Below are positions 44,087-53,204 of a stretch of 64,000 bases of DNA, piece by piece. The stretch spans positions 62,001-126,000 of the forward strand of contig JBAWZV010000002.1 in the NCBI GenBank assembly GCA_037142875.1. The letters are read 5' to 3'. Numbering within the stretch: the first letter of the stretch is position 1; the number at the start of each line of letters is the position of its first letter. The stretch is from PALSA-600 sp037142875 (GTDB lineage Bacteria; Actinomycetota; Thermoleophilia; Gaiellales; Gaiellaceae). Under the pieces are notes generated by a model. That model saw only the letters and a list, made by a program, of their open reading frames with translations, was not told where the DNA came from and did no database searches. Position numbers and translations under genes: made by a program.

Positions 44087-45166
44087 ATGAGTCTCCGCCT
44101 CGCCACTGCAGGGGAGTCGCACGGGCCCGCCCTGGTCGCGATCCTCACCGGTCTTCCATCCGGGCTCGAGCTCGATCGCACGTCGATCGACGCCGATCTG
44201 CGCCGTCGGCAGGAGGGCTACGGGCGCTCGCCGCGCCAGCAGATCGAGACCGACAAGGTCGACGTGCTCTCGGGGCTGCGCCACGGCCACACGCTCGGGA
44301 CACCGCTCACGCTGGCGGTCTGGAACATCGATCACAAGAACTGGACGTGGGGCATGAACCCGTGGCCGCCCGAGGGTGAGCCGCATGGCAAGGGAACGAA
44401 GCCCGTCACGCTCCCGCGCCCCGGCCACGCCGACCTGCCCGGCGTCCTCAAGTACGAGCTCGACGACGTGCGAAACGCGCTCGAACGGGCCTCGGCCCGT
44501 CACACCGCCGTTCAGGTCGCGGCTGGCTCCGTCGCGAAGGCGCTGCTCCGCACGATCGGTATCACGGTAACCGGCATCACCCTCAACGAGGAGCAGCTCC
44601 ACGAGCGCATCGACGCGGCGCGCGCCGAGCGCGACACGGTCGGCGGCCTCGTCGAGGTGCGCGTCACCGGCACGCCACCCGGACTCGGAACGTACGCCGA
44701 CAAGGCCGACCGGCTCGATGCCCGTATCGCAGCTGCGGTGATGGGTATCCAGGCCGTGAAGGGGGTCGAGATCGGCGAGGGCTTCGCGCTGGCGGACAAG
44801 TTCGGCTCCGAGGCGCACGACGAGATCCGCACCGATCGCCACCGCGACACGAACCACGCAGGTGGCATCGAAGCTGGGATCTCGAACGGTGAGGAGATCG
44901 TCGTACGGGCGGCGATGAAGCCACTTCCGACGCTGATGAAGCCCCTTGCCTCGGTCGACCTCGCCACGGGCGAGGCGGCGCAGGCGCTCGTCGAGCGCTC
45001 GGACGTCGCCGCGGTGGAAGCGCTCGCAGTGGTGGCCGAGGCAGCGGTCGCGTGGGAGCTCGCCTGTCTGGCACTCGACAAGTTCGGCGGCGACGCGATC
45101 GGCGACTTCGTGGCTGCGTGGCGCGCCTATCTCGCGCGCATCGACTGGCCCGAACCGGCCCGGTAG
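44087..45166 (+). CDS. aroC: Chorismate synthase
   Basis: FMN-dependent conversion of EPSP to chorismate, 359 aa. Family motifs: GESHGPALVAIL at the N terminus, RRQEGYGRSPRQQIE, ERASARHTAVQVAAGSVAK, and RHRDTNHAGGIEAGISNGEEI. The ATG at 44087 gives the standard MSLRLATAGESHG start; the in-frame TTG at 44075 overlaps the -10 box and is not favoured. Confidence 0.96.
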   Translation: MSLRLATAGESHGPALVAILTGLPSGLELDRTSIDADLRRRQEGYGRSPRQQIETDKVDVLSGLRHGHTLGTPLTLAVWNIDHKNWTWGMNPWPPEGEPHGKGTKPVTLPRPGHADLPGVLKYELDDVRNALERASARHTAVQVAAGSVAKALLRTIGITVTGITLNEEQLHERIDAARAERDTVGGLVEVRVTGTPPGLGTYADKADRLDARIAAAVMGIQAVKGVEIGEGFALADKFGSEAHDEIRTDRHRDTNHAGGIEAGISNGEEIVVRAAMKPLPTLMKPLASVDLATGEAAQALVERSDVAAVEALAVVAEAAVAWELACLALDKFGGDAIGDFVAAWRAYLARIDWPEPAR

Positions 45167-45177
45167 CCGGCCGTCCC

Positions 45178-46581
45178 ATGGCAGAGAACGCGCTCAACCG
45201 GCACCTCGCGCTCGTCGGCTTCATGGGTGCAGGCAAGACCACCCTCGGCCGCATGGTTGCCGAGCGTCTCGGACGCCGCTTCTACGACATCGATGCTGAG
45301 CTCGCCCATGAGCACGGGCGCGAGAGCGTCTCCGAGCTCTTCGTCGAGTGGGGAGAGTCCGAGTTCCGTCGCAAGGAGGCCGAAGCCGTCCACCGGTTCA
45401 CCGCCCCGGGCGCGCCACTCGTGCTCGGCCTCGGCGGCGGGGCGATCACCACGCCTGCCGTGTTCGGCGACCTGCGCGAGCGGGCCTTCACCGTCCTGAT
45501 CGACGTCGACGTCGACACCGCCTGGGCGCGTGTTCGTGGCTCCGATCGACCGCTCGCCCGTGACGAGACCGAGTTTCGCTCGCTCTACGAGGCGCGAGAG
45601 CCGATCTACCGCGCCGGATCGGATGCGACGGCCATCGACGCCGACGGGGTCATCCTCGCGGCGGGTGGTGTGCACTACGAGCGTGGAGCCCTCGACCTGC
45701 TCGGCGAGCTCGTGCCAGGGACAGGCCCCGTCGCGCTCGTCTCCGACTCCGTCGTGATGGGCATCTACGGCGCCCGTGCGCAGGAGGCGCTCGGCGCCCG
45801 GGTGACGACGACCCATGAGCTCCCGTCAGGCGAGGAGGCAAAGCAGCACCGCATTCTCGAGCGGCTCTGGAGTGAGCTTCGACTCGACCGTTCGGGCACC
45901 GTCGTCGCTCTTGGCGGTGGCTGCACCACCGACGTGACGGGCTTTGCCGCTGCGACGTACCTGCGCGGAGTCTCGTGGGTGTCGGTACCGACGACGCTCG
46001 TTGGTCAGGTCGACGCGGCGATCGGTGGCAAGACGGCGATCGATATTCCGGAGGGAAAGAACCTCGTCGGCTCGTTCCACTGGCCGTCCCGCGTGATCCT
46101 CGACGAGACGCTGCTCGAGACGTTGCCCGAGCGCGAGCGGCGCCAGGGGCTAGCCGAGCAGCTCAAGACCGGGCTCCTGGCTGGCAGACCGCTCGACGTT
46201 CGCGGCGCCGCGGCGTACAAGACCGCCATCTGTCTGCAGGATCCGCACGACCACGGACCACGCCGCTGGCTGAACCTCGGTCACACCTTCGGGCACGCGC
46301 TCGAGGCAGCCGCCGAGTTCGACCTGCCTCACGGCGAGGCCGTTGCTCTCGGGCTCCTCGCTGCACTGCGGCTCTCGGGCCGCGACACGGCCGAGGTCGA
46401 GCGGGAGCTCGCTCCGGTTCCAGTCAAGGTCGACCCGGATCGCGCCTGGCAGGCACTCCTGCGCGACAAGAAGCACCTCGGCGGGGACATCAACATCGTG
46501 CTGCTCGGTCCCGATGGACCGCGGGTCGAGGCGTTGCCGGCCGCCGACGTCCGTCGCGAGCTCAACGCCCTGATCGCGTAG
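45178..46581 (+). CDS. aroKB: Bifunctional shikimate kinase/3-dehydroquinate synthase (AroK-AroB fusion)
   Basis: A 467-aa fusion catalysing two non-consecutive shikimate-pathway steps. Residues 1-165 are shikimate kinase: Walker A GFMGAGKT (14-21), DIDAEL, GLGGGAI and SDRPLARDE. Residues ~175-467 are dehydroquinate synthase: GGGCTTDVTGFAA, SVPTTLVGQVDAAIGGK, GLAEQLK, NLGHTFGHALE and LPHGEAVALGL, giving the NAD site and metal ligands (Glu, His, His). The synthase half is some 50 residues shorter than stand-alone AroB. The ATG at 45178 starts 11 bp after aroC; in-frame upstream sequence is a shadow. Confidence 0.94.
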   Translation: MAENALNRHLALVGFMGAGKTTLGRMVAERLGRRFYDIDAELAHEHGRESVSELFVEWGESEFRRKEAEAVHRFTAPGAPLVLGLGGGAITTPAVFGDLRERAFTVLIDVDVDTAWARVRGSDRPLARDETEFRSLYEAREPIYRAGSDATAIDADGVILAAGGVHYERGALDLLGELVPGTGPVALVSDSVVMGIYGARAQEALGARVTTTHELPSGEEAKQHRILERLWSELRLDRSGTVVALGGGCTTDVTGFAAATYLRGVSWVSVPTTLVGQVDAAIGGKTAIDIPEGKNLVGSFHWPSRVILDETLLETLPERERRQGLAEQLKTGLLAGRPLDVRGAAAYKTAICLQDPHDHGPRRWLNLGHTFGHALEAAAEFDLPHGEAVALGLLAALRLSGRDTAEVERELAPVPVKVDPDRAWQALLRDKKHLGGDINIVLLGPDGPRVEALPAADVRRELNALIA

Positions 46582-46584
46582 ATT
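46579..46584 (+). promoter_or_regulatory. Possible -10 box of aroQ
   Basis: TAGATT, 7 nt before the GTG at 46592; its first three bases are also the aroKB stop. Confidence 0.35.
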
Positions 46585-46591
46585 CCCCGCC

Positions 46592-47023
46592 GTGCAGATC
46601 TTTGTCCTGAACGGCGTCAATCTCGACAAGCTTGGTCGGCGTGACCCCACGCTCTACGGTGGCCTCTCGATCAACGAGCTCGAGACCCGCATCTACCAGT
46701 GGGCGCACGCCTTGACGATGACCGTGCGCTGCCGCCAGAGCAACAGCGAGGGCGAGTACATCGGTTGGATCCACGACGCGTACGACAACGCCGACGGGCT
46801 GATCGTGAACCCGGGCGCCTGGTCACACTACAGCTGGGCGATCCATGACGCACTTGAGATGGCCAAGGTTCCGATCGTCGAGGTTCACCTGTCGAACATC
46901 CTCGAGCGCGAGGAGTGGCGACGGTTCTCGGTGATCGAGGATCTCGTCGCACACCGAGTGATAGGCAAGGGCCCCGAGGGGTACCGCGAGGCGCTCGAGT
47001 ACCTGGCGGCGAACGGCTCATGA
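46592..47023 (+). CDS. aroQ: Type II 3-dehydroquinate dehydratase, divergent
   Basis: Dodecameric-type dehydratase making 3-dehydroshikimate, 143 aa. LNGVNLDKLGRRDPTLYGG holds the catalytic Arg and Tyr, CRQSNSEGEYIGWIHDAYD and IVNPGAWSHYSWAIHDAL the Asn and His, and VEVHLSNI the next conserved segment. The substrate-binding Arg in the canonical ALRDA is His here (AIHDA), and the C-terminal HS motif reads FS (RRFSVIED), so it is a distinct branch of the family. It follows aroKB by 10 bp. Confidence 0.88.
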   Translation: MQIFVLNGVNLDKLGRRDPTLYGGLSINELETRIYQWAHALTMTVRCRQSNSEGEYIGWIHDAYDNADGLIVNPGAWSHYSWAIHDALEMAKVPIVEVHLSNILEREEWRRFSVIEDLVAHRVIGKGPEGYREALEYLAANGS

Positions 47024-48057
47024 CCCGGCTCGACACGCTCCGCGCCCGGCTCGACCAGCGGCTTCTCGTCACGAACCTCGTGAACGTGAGCTACCTGACC
47101 GGCTTCGAGGCGTCGAATGCTGCGCTCCTCGTCGATCCAGACGGCCCGACCCAGCTCTTCACCGACTTTCGCTACATCGAGGCGGCCGAGGCGGTGCCAG
47201 GCGTCGAGGCAACGCTTACCAAGCGCGCCCTGGTCCACGACCTCTCCGATCGCCTCAGCGGGCCGATCGCGTTCGAGGCAGACGTGCTCCCGTTCACCTT
47301 CGCCGACGCGCTCACGAAGGGCGGGGTGGACATGACCCCCACCACCGGCATCGTCGAGGGACTCCGAGCGATCAAGGATGCCGTCGAGATCGAGAAGATT
47401 CGCCGTGCGGCTCACGCTGCCGGCCGGGCGTTCGAGGCGCTCACCGCGGAGCCGTGGATCGGCCATAGCGAGCGCGAGCTTGCCTGGCGCCTCCGCGTGC
47501 TCCTGCACGCTCACGGCGTCGACCACACGTCGTTCGAGATCGCCGTCGCGTCGGGCACAAACGGGTCGAAGCCTCACGGTGAGCCAACCGACTCGCTGAT
47601 CGAGGAGTCGATGCTCGTGACCGTTGACTGGGGTGCCTTCCTCGACGGCTACTGCTCTGACTGCACACGCACGCTCGCGGCAGGCCCGGTCTCCGGACAG
47701 CTCCGCGAGATCTACGACGTCTGTCTCGAGGCGCAACTCGCCGCCGTCGAGGGCATTCGACCAGGAATGACCGGTGTCGAGGCCGACGCGCTCGCGCGCG
47801 ATGTGATCGTCGCTGCCGGCTACGGCGACCAGTTCGGCCATGGCCTCGGCCACGGGGTCGGGATGATGATCCACGAGGCGCCGCGGCTCTCGACCGAGTC
47901 GACCGACACGATCGAGGTCGGCCAGATCGTCACCGTCGAGCCAGGCATCTACGTGCCGGGGGTCGGCGGCGTGCGGATCGAGGATCTTGCAATCGTTCGC
48001 CCGAACGGGCTCGAGATCCTCACAGGGTTCCCGAAAGACCTCCTCCAGGCCACCTGA
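47020..48057 (+). CDS. Xaa-Pro aminopeptidase/M24 metallopeptidase
   Basis: Pita-bread-fold metallopeptidase (345 aa) removing N-terminal residues before proline. The N-terminal creatinase-like domain (1-120) is followed by the M24 domain with all five metal ligands: Asp in TVDWGAFLDGYCSDCTRT (two), His in GHGLGHGVGMMIHEAP, Glu in VTVEPGIY, Glu in VRIEDLAIV. The ATG at 47020 overlaps the aroQ stop (ATGA). The aroQ-pepP/pepQ-efp order is typical of Gram-positive genomes. Confidence 0.93.
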   Translation: MTRLDTLRARLDQRLLVTNLVNVSYLTGFEASNAALLVDPDGPTQLFTDFRYIEAAEAVPGVEATLTKRALVHDLSDRLSGPIAFEADVLPFTFADALTKGGVDMTPTTGIVEGLRAIKDAVEIEKIRRAAHAAGRAFEALTAEPWIGHSERELAWRLRVLLHAHGVDHTSFEIAVASGTNGSKPHGEPTDSLIEESMLVTVDWGAFLDGYCSDCTRTLAAGPVSGQLREIYDVCLEAQLAAVEGIRPGMTGVEADALARDVIVAAGYGDQFGHGLGHGVGMMIHEAPRLSTESTDTIEVGQIVTVEPGIYVPGVGGVRIEDLAIVRPNGLEILTGFPKDLLQAT

Positions 48058-48132
48058 CGGGCCCGGGCCGCTCTGGGTGGCGCTCGCACGGAGCGTCGCC
48101 GGGTTCCACCGTCCTTCATCGCCCCCCGAAGC

Positions 48133-48138
48133 TAGACT
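48133..48138 (+). promoter_or_regulatory. -10 box of efp
   Basis: TAGACT, 9 nt before the ATG at 48148. Confidence 0.45.
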
Positions 48139-48147
48139 GGCGCGCCG

Positions 48148-48711
<564 letters not shown>

Positions 48712-48733
48712 CGGGGCAACCCGCCGGGCGCGG

Positions 48734-48739
48734 TAAGGT
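48734..48739 (+). promoter_or_regulatory. -10 box of the accB-fusion gene
   Basis: TAAGGT, 9 nt before the ATG at 48749. Confidence 0.4.
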
Positions 48740-48748
48740 CCGCCACTG

Positions 48749-50533
48749 ATGCCGAGGCTCGTCGACACAACAATCCGCGTTCTCTCCCAGGAGCCCCTGG
48801 CGGGCGCCGTCCCCACGGCCGACCTGCTTCGACTCGCGGAGGTGCTCGACAGCGCCGGTTTCGCGTCGCTTGAGGTTTCGGGTGGCGGCGTCTTCGAGAG
48901 CGCTGTCCGTCGCGGAGTCGAGAGCCCGTGGGAGCGCATCCGTGCGATCCGCAGTCGGACGAAGACCCCGCTCTCACTCGCGGTGCGCGGCAAGTTCCTC
49001 GTCGGAACCCGCCAGGTCGGTGACGACCTCGTTCGGCGTTTCGTCGCGAGCGCAGCGGACAGCGGCATCGATGTCTTCCGCCTCCACGATCCCCTCAATG
49101 ACACCGACAACCTGCGTGTCGCAGCTGAGTCGATCATCGCCGCGGGCCGCGAGTTCGACGGCGGTGTCCTCTACGGCAGCGGTCGACACGACTCGCTCGT
49201 CGCGGCCGCGAAGCGCCTCCCCGACCTCGGCGCCGCGCGGATTCTGCTCCACGATCCCGCCGGTCTGCTCCAGCCGCACCGTGCGGGTGAGCTCGTCGAG
49301 GAGATGCGGGAGCTCTCCGGACTTCCGGTCGGCCTCTATGTCCAGGGCGCAGGGCGAAATGGCCTAGCGCTCGCCATGGAGGCAGCCCGCGCGGGCGCGG
49401 ATCTGATCGCCTGCGCCGTCTATCCCGTTGCTCTTGCGAGCCATCGCATCTCCGCCGAGTCGGTCGTCCAGGCGCTCGATGGCATCGGCCTCGATACAGG
49501 CGTCGATCTCGACATCCTCTGGCGCGCCGCCGACCTCGTCGACGATCACATCGGTGACATGCCGATCACGCCGCTCGTGCCGCGCATCTCCGTGCGGGCT
49601 GCGAAGCGCAAGGTTCCGGTCGGTCTCGTTGCTGCGATCGACGAACAGCTCCAGGTGCGCCATGCCGGCGACCGGCTCGACGAGGTTCTGGATGAGCTTG
49701 AGCGTGTCCGGATCGAGGCAGGCTCACCGCCGCTCGGCGCTCCCGTCGGGCAGGTCGTCGCCTCACAGGCGCTCGTGAACGTCCTTGGCGCAAGCCGCTA
49801 CCCGATGATCGTCGATGAGCTCCGTGACCTTGTCGGCGGCCGCTTCGGCACGACACCAGGCCCGATCGACCCGGCACTTGCTCGTGCCGTCGAGCTGCTC
49901 GGTGTCCCCGAGCCGGGCGCTGCGGTCGACATGGACGCCGTCCGCGAGCGCGCCCACGGTCTCGCCTCGAGCGAGGAGGAGCTCCTGCTGCTGGCGCTCT
50001 TCGGCGAAGGCGCAGAGCGGCTGCTCCGTTCAATCCGCGGCCGCGCCGGCGAGGAGGAGCAGATCGGCTCGGCAGGTGCAGGACCCGACCGCGACGAGCA
50101 GATCCGTGCGGTTGTCCGCATCGTCCAGGAGACAGGCGTCGGCGAGATCACGATCGAGGAGAATGGCATGAAGGTGAGCGTCCGCCAGGCGGGCGACGCC
50201 GGACTTGCGCGGTCGACGTCGCCGACGGGCGACGACACCGAGCGGCTTGCCGTGATGCCGTCTCCGGGGAGCTTCATGCCCATCGAGAGCCCGATGGTCG
50301 GGACGTTCTACCGCTCGCGCGAGCCAGGTGCCCGAGCATTTGTGGAGATCGGCGATCCGGTCACTCCCGACCAGACGCTCTGCATCCTCGAGGCGATGAA
50401 GCTCATGAACGAGGTCAAGGCGGAGGTCGAAGGCATCGTCCGCAAGGTCTTCGTGGGAGACGGCGAGCCCGTCGAGTACGGCCAGATCCTGTTCGAGATC
50501 GAACCGTTGAACGGCCTCCCGGTCGGGATCTGA
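48749..50533 (+). CDS. Carboxyltransferase-like (OadA/PycB) domain lacking metal ligands, fused to biotin carboxyl carrier protein
   Basis: A 594-aa two-part protein. Residues 1-430 match the HMGL-like carboxyltransferase of oxaloacetate decarboxylase alpha/pyruvate carboxylase (RFVASAADSGIDVFRLHDPLND, HDPAGLLQP). Residues 445-594 are a complete AccB: IRAVVRIVQETGVGEITIEE, PMVGTFYRS and the biotin site EAMKLMNE with Lys551. In the first part the usual metal ligands are changed: RDAHQS is RVLSQE (Val11), the carbamylated Lys is His168, and HxH is Tyr197-Val-Gln199. It is therefore probably not a working carboxyltransferase and may be structural. It overlaps accC (TGATG). Confidence 0.82.
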   Translation: MPRLVDTTIRVLSQEPLAGAVPTADLLRLAEVLDSAGFASLEVSGGGVFESAVRRGVESPWERIRAIRSRTKTPLSLAVRGKFLVGTRQVGDDLVRRFVASAADSGIDVFRLHDPLNDTDNLRVAAESIIAAGREFDGGVLYGSGRHDSLVAAAKRLPDLGAARILLHDPAGLLQPHRAGELVEEMRELSGLPVGLYVQGAGRNGLALAMEAARAGADLIACAVYPVALASHRISAESVVQALDGIGLDTGVDLDILWRAADLVDDHIGDMPITPLVPRISVRAAKRKVPVGLVAAIDEQLQVRHAGDRLDEVLDELERVRIEAGSPPLGAPVGQVVASQALVNVLGASRYPMIVDELRDLVGGRFGTTPGPIDPALARAVELLGVPEPGAAVDMDAVRERAHGLASSEEELLLLALFGEGAERLLRSIRGRAGEEEQIGSAGAGPDRDEQIRAVVRIVQETGVGEITIEENGMKVSVRQAGDAGLARSTSPTGDDTERLAVMPSPGSFMPIESPMVGTFYRSREPGARAFVEIGDPVTPDQTLCILEAMKLMNEVKAEVEGIVRKVFVGDGEPVEYGQILFEIEPLNGLPVGI

Positions 50534-51876
50534 TGCTCAAGCGAATTCTGGTCGCGAACCGCGGCGAGATCGCAGTCCGGGTAATCCGCGCGGTGCACGA
50601 ACTCGGACTCGAGGCTGTTGCCGTGTACTCGACCGCGGACGCGGACGCGATGCACGTCCGTCTTGCCGACGAGGCGGTCCGACTCGGACCGGCAACCGCT
50701 TCCGAGAGCTATCTCCACATTCCGTCCGTCGTTGCAGCAGCCGTCACGACGGGCTGTGACGCGGTGCATCCCGGGTACGGCTTCCTCGCGGAGAACCCCG
50801 AGTTCGTTGATGCCTGCACGTCGAACGATCTCGTGTTCATCGGGCCCCCGGCGGAGATCATGCGGACGATGGGCGACAAGATCGCCGCACGGAAGGCGAT
50901 GCGCACAGCCGGCGTCCCGACCGTGCCCGGAACCGACGGGGCGACAACGCTCGAGGAGGCGCAGGCGGCAGCCGCAGAGATCGGCTACCCGGTGCTCCTC
51001 AAGGCCTCAGCCGGCGGCGGCGGCAAGGGCATGCGCCTCGTCGACGCGCCCGGGGCACTCGCAGACGCCTACTCGGCTGCGGGTGGGGAGGCGCTCGCGG
51101 CGTTCGGCGACCCGACGCTCTATGTCGAGAAGGTGCTCTTCCCGGCCCGTCACGTCGAGATCCAGGTGCTCTGCGACACGCAGGGCAACGTCCTCACCCT
51201 CGGTGAACGCGAGTGCTCGATCCAGCGCCGCCACCAGAAGCTCGTCGAGGAGACGCCGTCGCCGGCGCTCTCGCCCGAGCTCCGTGAGCAGATGGAGCTC
51301 GCAGCCGAGCAGGCATGTCGCGCCGTCGGCTACGTGAACGCTGGCACGTTCGAGTTCCTGCTCGGGCCCGACGGAACGTTCGCGTTCATCGAGCTGAACG
51401 CCCGACTCCAGGTCGAGCATCCGATCACCGAGGCGTGCACAGGCATCGACATCGTCCGGACGCAGATCGAGATCGCCTCCGGGCTTCCGCTCTCGGTCAC
51501 CGGCCGAGCACCTCGCCGCGGTCATGCGATCGAGATCCGCCTGAATGCCGAGGACCCCTCCCGCGGCTTCATGCCGTCGCCGGGCACGCTCACGCGTTTC
51601 CGGCCGCCGCTCGGCCCGGGAGTCCGAGTCGACACGTTCGTTGAGGACGGGGTGACGATCCCGCCGTTCTACGACTCCCTGATCGCCAAGATGGTCGTGT
51701 GGGACACGGATCGTCCCTCGGCGATCGCCCGGGCAGAGCGTGCGCTCGCCGAGACCGTGATCGACGGCGTCCCGACGACGCGCGACATCGCGCTCGAGAT
51801 CCTTCGCAGCGATGCCTTCCGGAGCGGCGTTTACTCGACCTCGACCCTGGCCGAGCTGACGGCGGTCGTAGCGTGA
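50533..51876 (+). CDS. accC: Biotin carboxylase
   Basis: ATP-grasp enzyme (447 aa) that carboxylates biotin on the carrier encoded just upstream. It starts with LKRILVANRGEIAVRVIRA and has HPGYGFLAENPEF, the ATP-binding GGGGKGMR, and the catalytic segment EFLLGPDGTFAFIELNARLQVEHP. The ATG overlaps the stop of the carrier fusion gene. The carboxyltransferase genes accA/accD are not in the window, so the partner carboxyltransferase must lie elsewhere. Confidence 0.97.
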   Translation: MLKRILVANRGEIAVRVIRAVHELGLEAVAVYSTADADAMHVRLADEAVRLGPATASESYLHIPSVVAAAVTTGCDAVHPGYGFLAENPEFVDACTSNDLVFIGPPAEIMRTMGDKIAARKAMRTAGVPTVPGTDGATTLEEAQAAAAEIGYPVLLKASAGGGGKGMRLVDAPGALADAYSAAGGEALAAFGDPTLYVEKVLFPARHVEIQVLCDTQGNVLTLGERECSIQRRHQKLVEETPSPALSPELREQMELAAEQACRAVGYVNAGTFEFLLGPDGTFAFIELNARLQVEHPITEACTGIDIVRTQIEIASGLPLSVTGRAPRRGHAIEIRLNAEDPSRGFMPSPGTLTRFRPPLGPGVRVDTFVEDGVTIPPFYDSLIAKMVVWDTDRPSAIARAERALAETVIDGVPTTRDIALEILRSDAFRSGVYSTSTLAELTAVVA

Positions 51877-52262
51877 TCTCGCGCCGTCAGGCGCGCAGGC
51901 AGGCGCTGTTCCTGCTCTACCAGTGGGATCTCGCAGCGGGCGAGGCCGAGCTTGGCTCGCAGTACGGCGGCGAGATCGACCCGTGGGCGCGCGCCCTCGC
52001 AGCGGAGGCCGCAGCGCAGTCTGCCGACCTCGATGGGCGCATCACGGCGGCGTCGGACGGGTGGACGGCCGACCGGCTTGGGGCCGTCGAGCGCAGCGCG
52101 TTGCGGATAGCGATCCGCGAGCTCGACCGGGCGGAGGTGCCGTTCGAGGTAGCGATCGACGAGGCGGTTGCGTTCGCCAAGAAGTACTCGTCCGAGGATG
52201 CAGGTCGGCTGGTGAACGGCATCCTCGGACGCATCCAACGGGAGGAGGCGGCAAGGCGATGA
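51873..52262 (+). CDS. nusB: Transcription antitermination factor NusB
   Basis: All-helical protein (129 aa) that binds boxA RNA with NusE/S10 in rRNA antitermination. Opens with SRRQARRQALFLLYQWD, and contains LGAVERSALRIAIREL and VAIDEAVAFAKKYSSEDAGRLVNGIL. The GTG at 51873 overlaps the accC stop; in-frame upstream sequence to 51699 is a shadow. The accC-nusB junction is common in Gram-positive bacteria. Confidence 0.95.
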   Translation: MISRRQARRQALFLLYQWDLAAGEAELGSQYGGEIDPWARALAAEAAAQSADLDGRITAASDGWTADRLGAVERSALRIAIRELDRAEVPFEVAIDEAVAFAKKYSSEDAGRLVNGILGRIQREEAARR

Positions 52263-52456
52263 ATGCAGAGGAGTCACTCGGACGTGCAGAGGAGCTTCTC
52301 GCACGGCTCGAAGCAGCGCGCAAGCAGCTTGAAGAGACCGAAGACCCGGAGCAGGCGATCGAGGTGCTGCAGGAGCTCGCCACCCTCGCCAAGGAGATCG
52401 AGGGCGAGCTTCAGAGCGCCAGGCAGGCTGCGGAGACCAATGCCGCAGACGCCTGA
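52259..52456 (+). CDS. Small coiled-coil protein, possibly XseB-like
   Basis: A 65-aa, highly charged, helical protein (AEELLARLEAARKQLEETED, AIEVLQELATLAKEIEGELQ). The position between nusB and ispA, and the two-helix pattern, resemble exodeoxyribonuclease VII small subunit, which usually sits before ispA. However, the typical XseB sequence is not convincing and xseA is absent here. The ATG overlaps the nusB stop (ATGA), and the 3' end overlaps ispA by 17 bp, which supports a real gene. Confidence 0.6.
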   Translation: MNAEESLGRAEELLARLEAARKQLEETEDPEQAIEVLQELATLAKEIEGELQSARQAAETNAADA

Positions 52457-53204
52457 GGCACTCCGGGAGCACGTCGAGAGCTTCCTCCGCAGCCTCCCGT
52501 TCATGCGCGAGCTCGGCACGCTCGACGCGCCGATGCGACACTCACTCGGCGGTAAGCGCGTTCGCCCGGTGCTGTGCCTCGCGGCCGGAGAGGCAGTCGG
52601 CGGAACCGTCGCGCACGTCTTGCCTGCAGCAGCAGCCGTCGAGCTTGTGCACTCGTTCTCGCTCGTGCACGACGACCTGCCGGCACTCGATAACGACACC
52701 TTGCGGCGTGGCGTGCCGACTGTGTGGGCCGCCTACGGTGAGGCGACCGCTGTCCTGGCCGGGGATGCGCTCCTCGCCGAGGCGTTTCGACTCGTGCTCG
52801 ACTACGAGAGCTCTGCCGTGGCTCGTCAGCTCGTCGAGGCGACGATCCTGATGATCGGTGGTCAGCAGCAGGATCTGGAGGGCGGCCACGACCTGGCCGA
52901 GCTGCACCGGCTCAAGACCGGCGCGCTGTTCGTTGCGTCGGTGATGTGCGGGGTGCAGGCAGCTGGACTTCCGGAAGCCCGGCAGGCCCCGTGGCGGGCC
53001 TTCGCCGACGAGCTCGGGCTCCTCTTCCAGGTCGTCGACGACATCCTCGACAGCGATGGGTACGTCTCCGAGATCGGGGAGGATGGCGCGCGGCGCCTCG
53101 CCGACGAGGCCGGCGAGCGTGCCCGCGAACGCCTGCATGCGATCGACGCGGACACGACGGTCATTCGGACTATCGTCGACGGGCTCGTTGCCCGCACATC
53201 GTGA
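52440..53204 (+). CDS. ispA: Short-chain polyprenyl (farnesyl/geranylgeranyl) diphosphate synthase
   Basis: Trans-isoprenyl synthase, 254 aa. First Asp-rich motif HDDLPALDND with the two-residue insertion typical of bacterial FPP synthases, second motif VVDDILD, and the GGKRVRP segment that binds IPP. It is about 40 residues shorter than E. coli IspA; helices near the C terminus are reduced. The ATG at 52440 is chosen because upstream in-frame sequence (to 52263) is a shadow of the small coiled-coil gene. The stop overlaps tlyA. Confidence 0.92.
   Translation: MPQTPEALREHVESFLRSLPFMRELGTLDAPMRHSLGGKRVRPVLCLAAGEAVGGTVAHVLPAAAAVELVHSFSLVHDDLPALDNDTLRRGVPTVWAAYGEATAVLAGDALLAEAFRLVLDYESSAVARQLVEATILMIGGQQQDLEGGHDLAELHRLKTGALFVASVMCGVQAAGLPEARQAPWRAFADELGLLFQVVDDILDSDGYVSEIGEDGARRLADEAGERARERLHAIDADTTVIRTIVDGLVARTS

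Noticed and set aside
48749..50074. Functional oxaloacetate decarboxylase alpha subunit
   Set aside because: All recognisable metal ligands are replaced and there are no oadB/oadG sodium-pump genes nearby.
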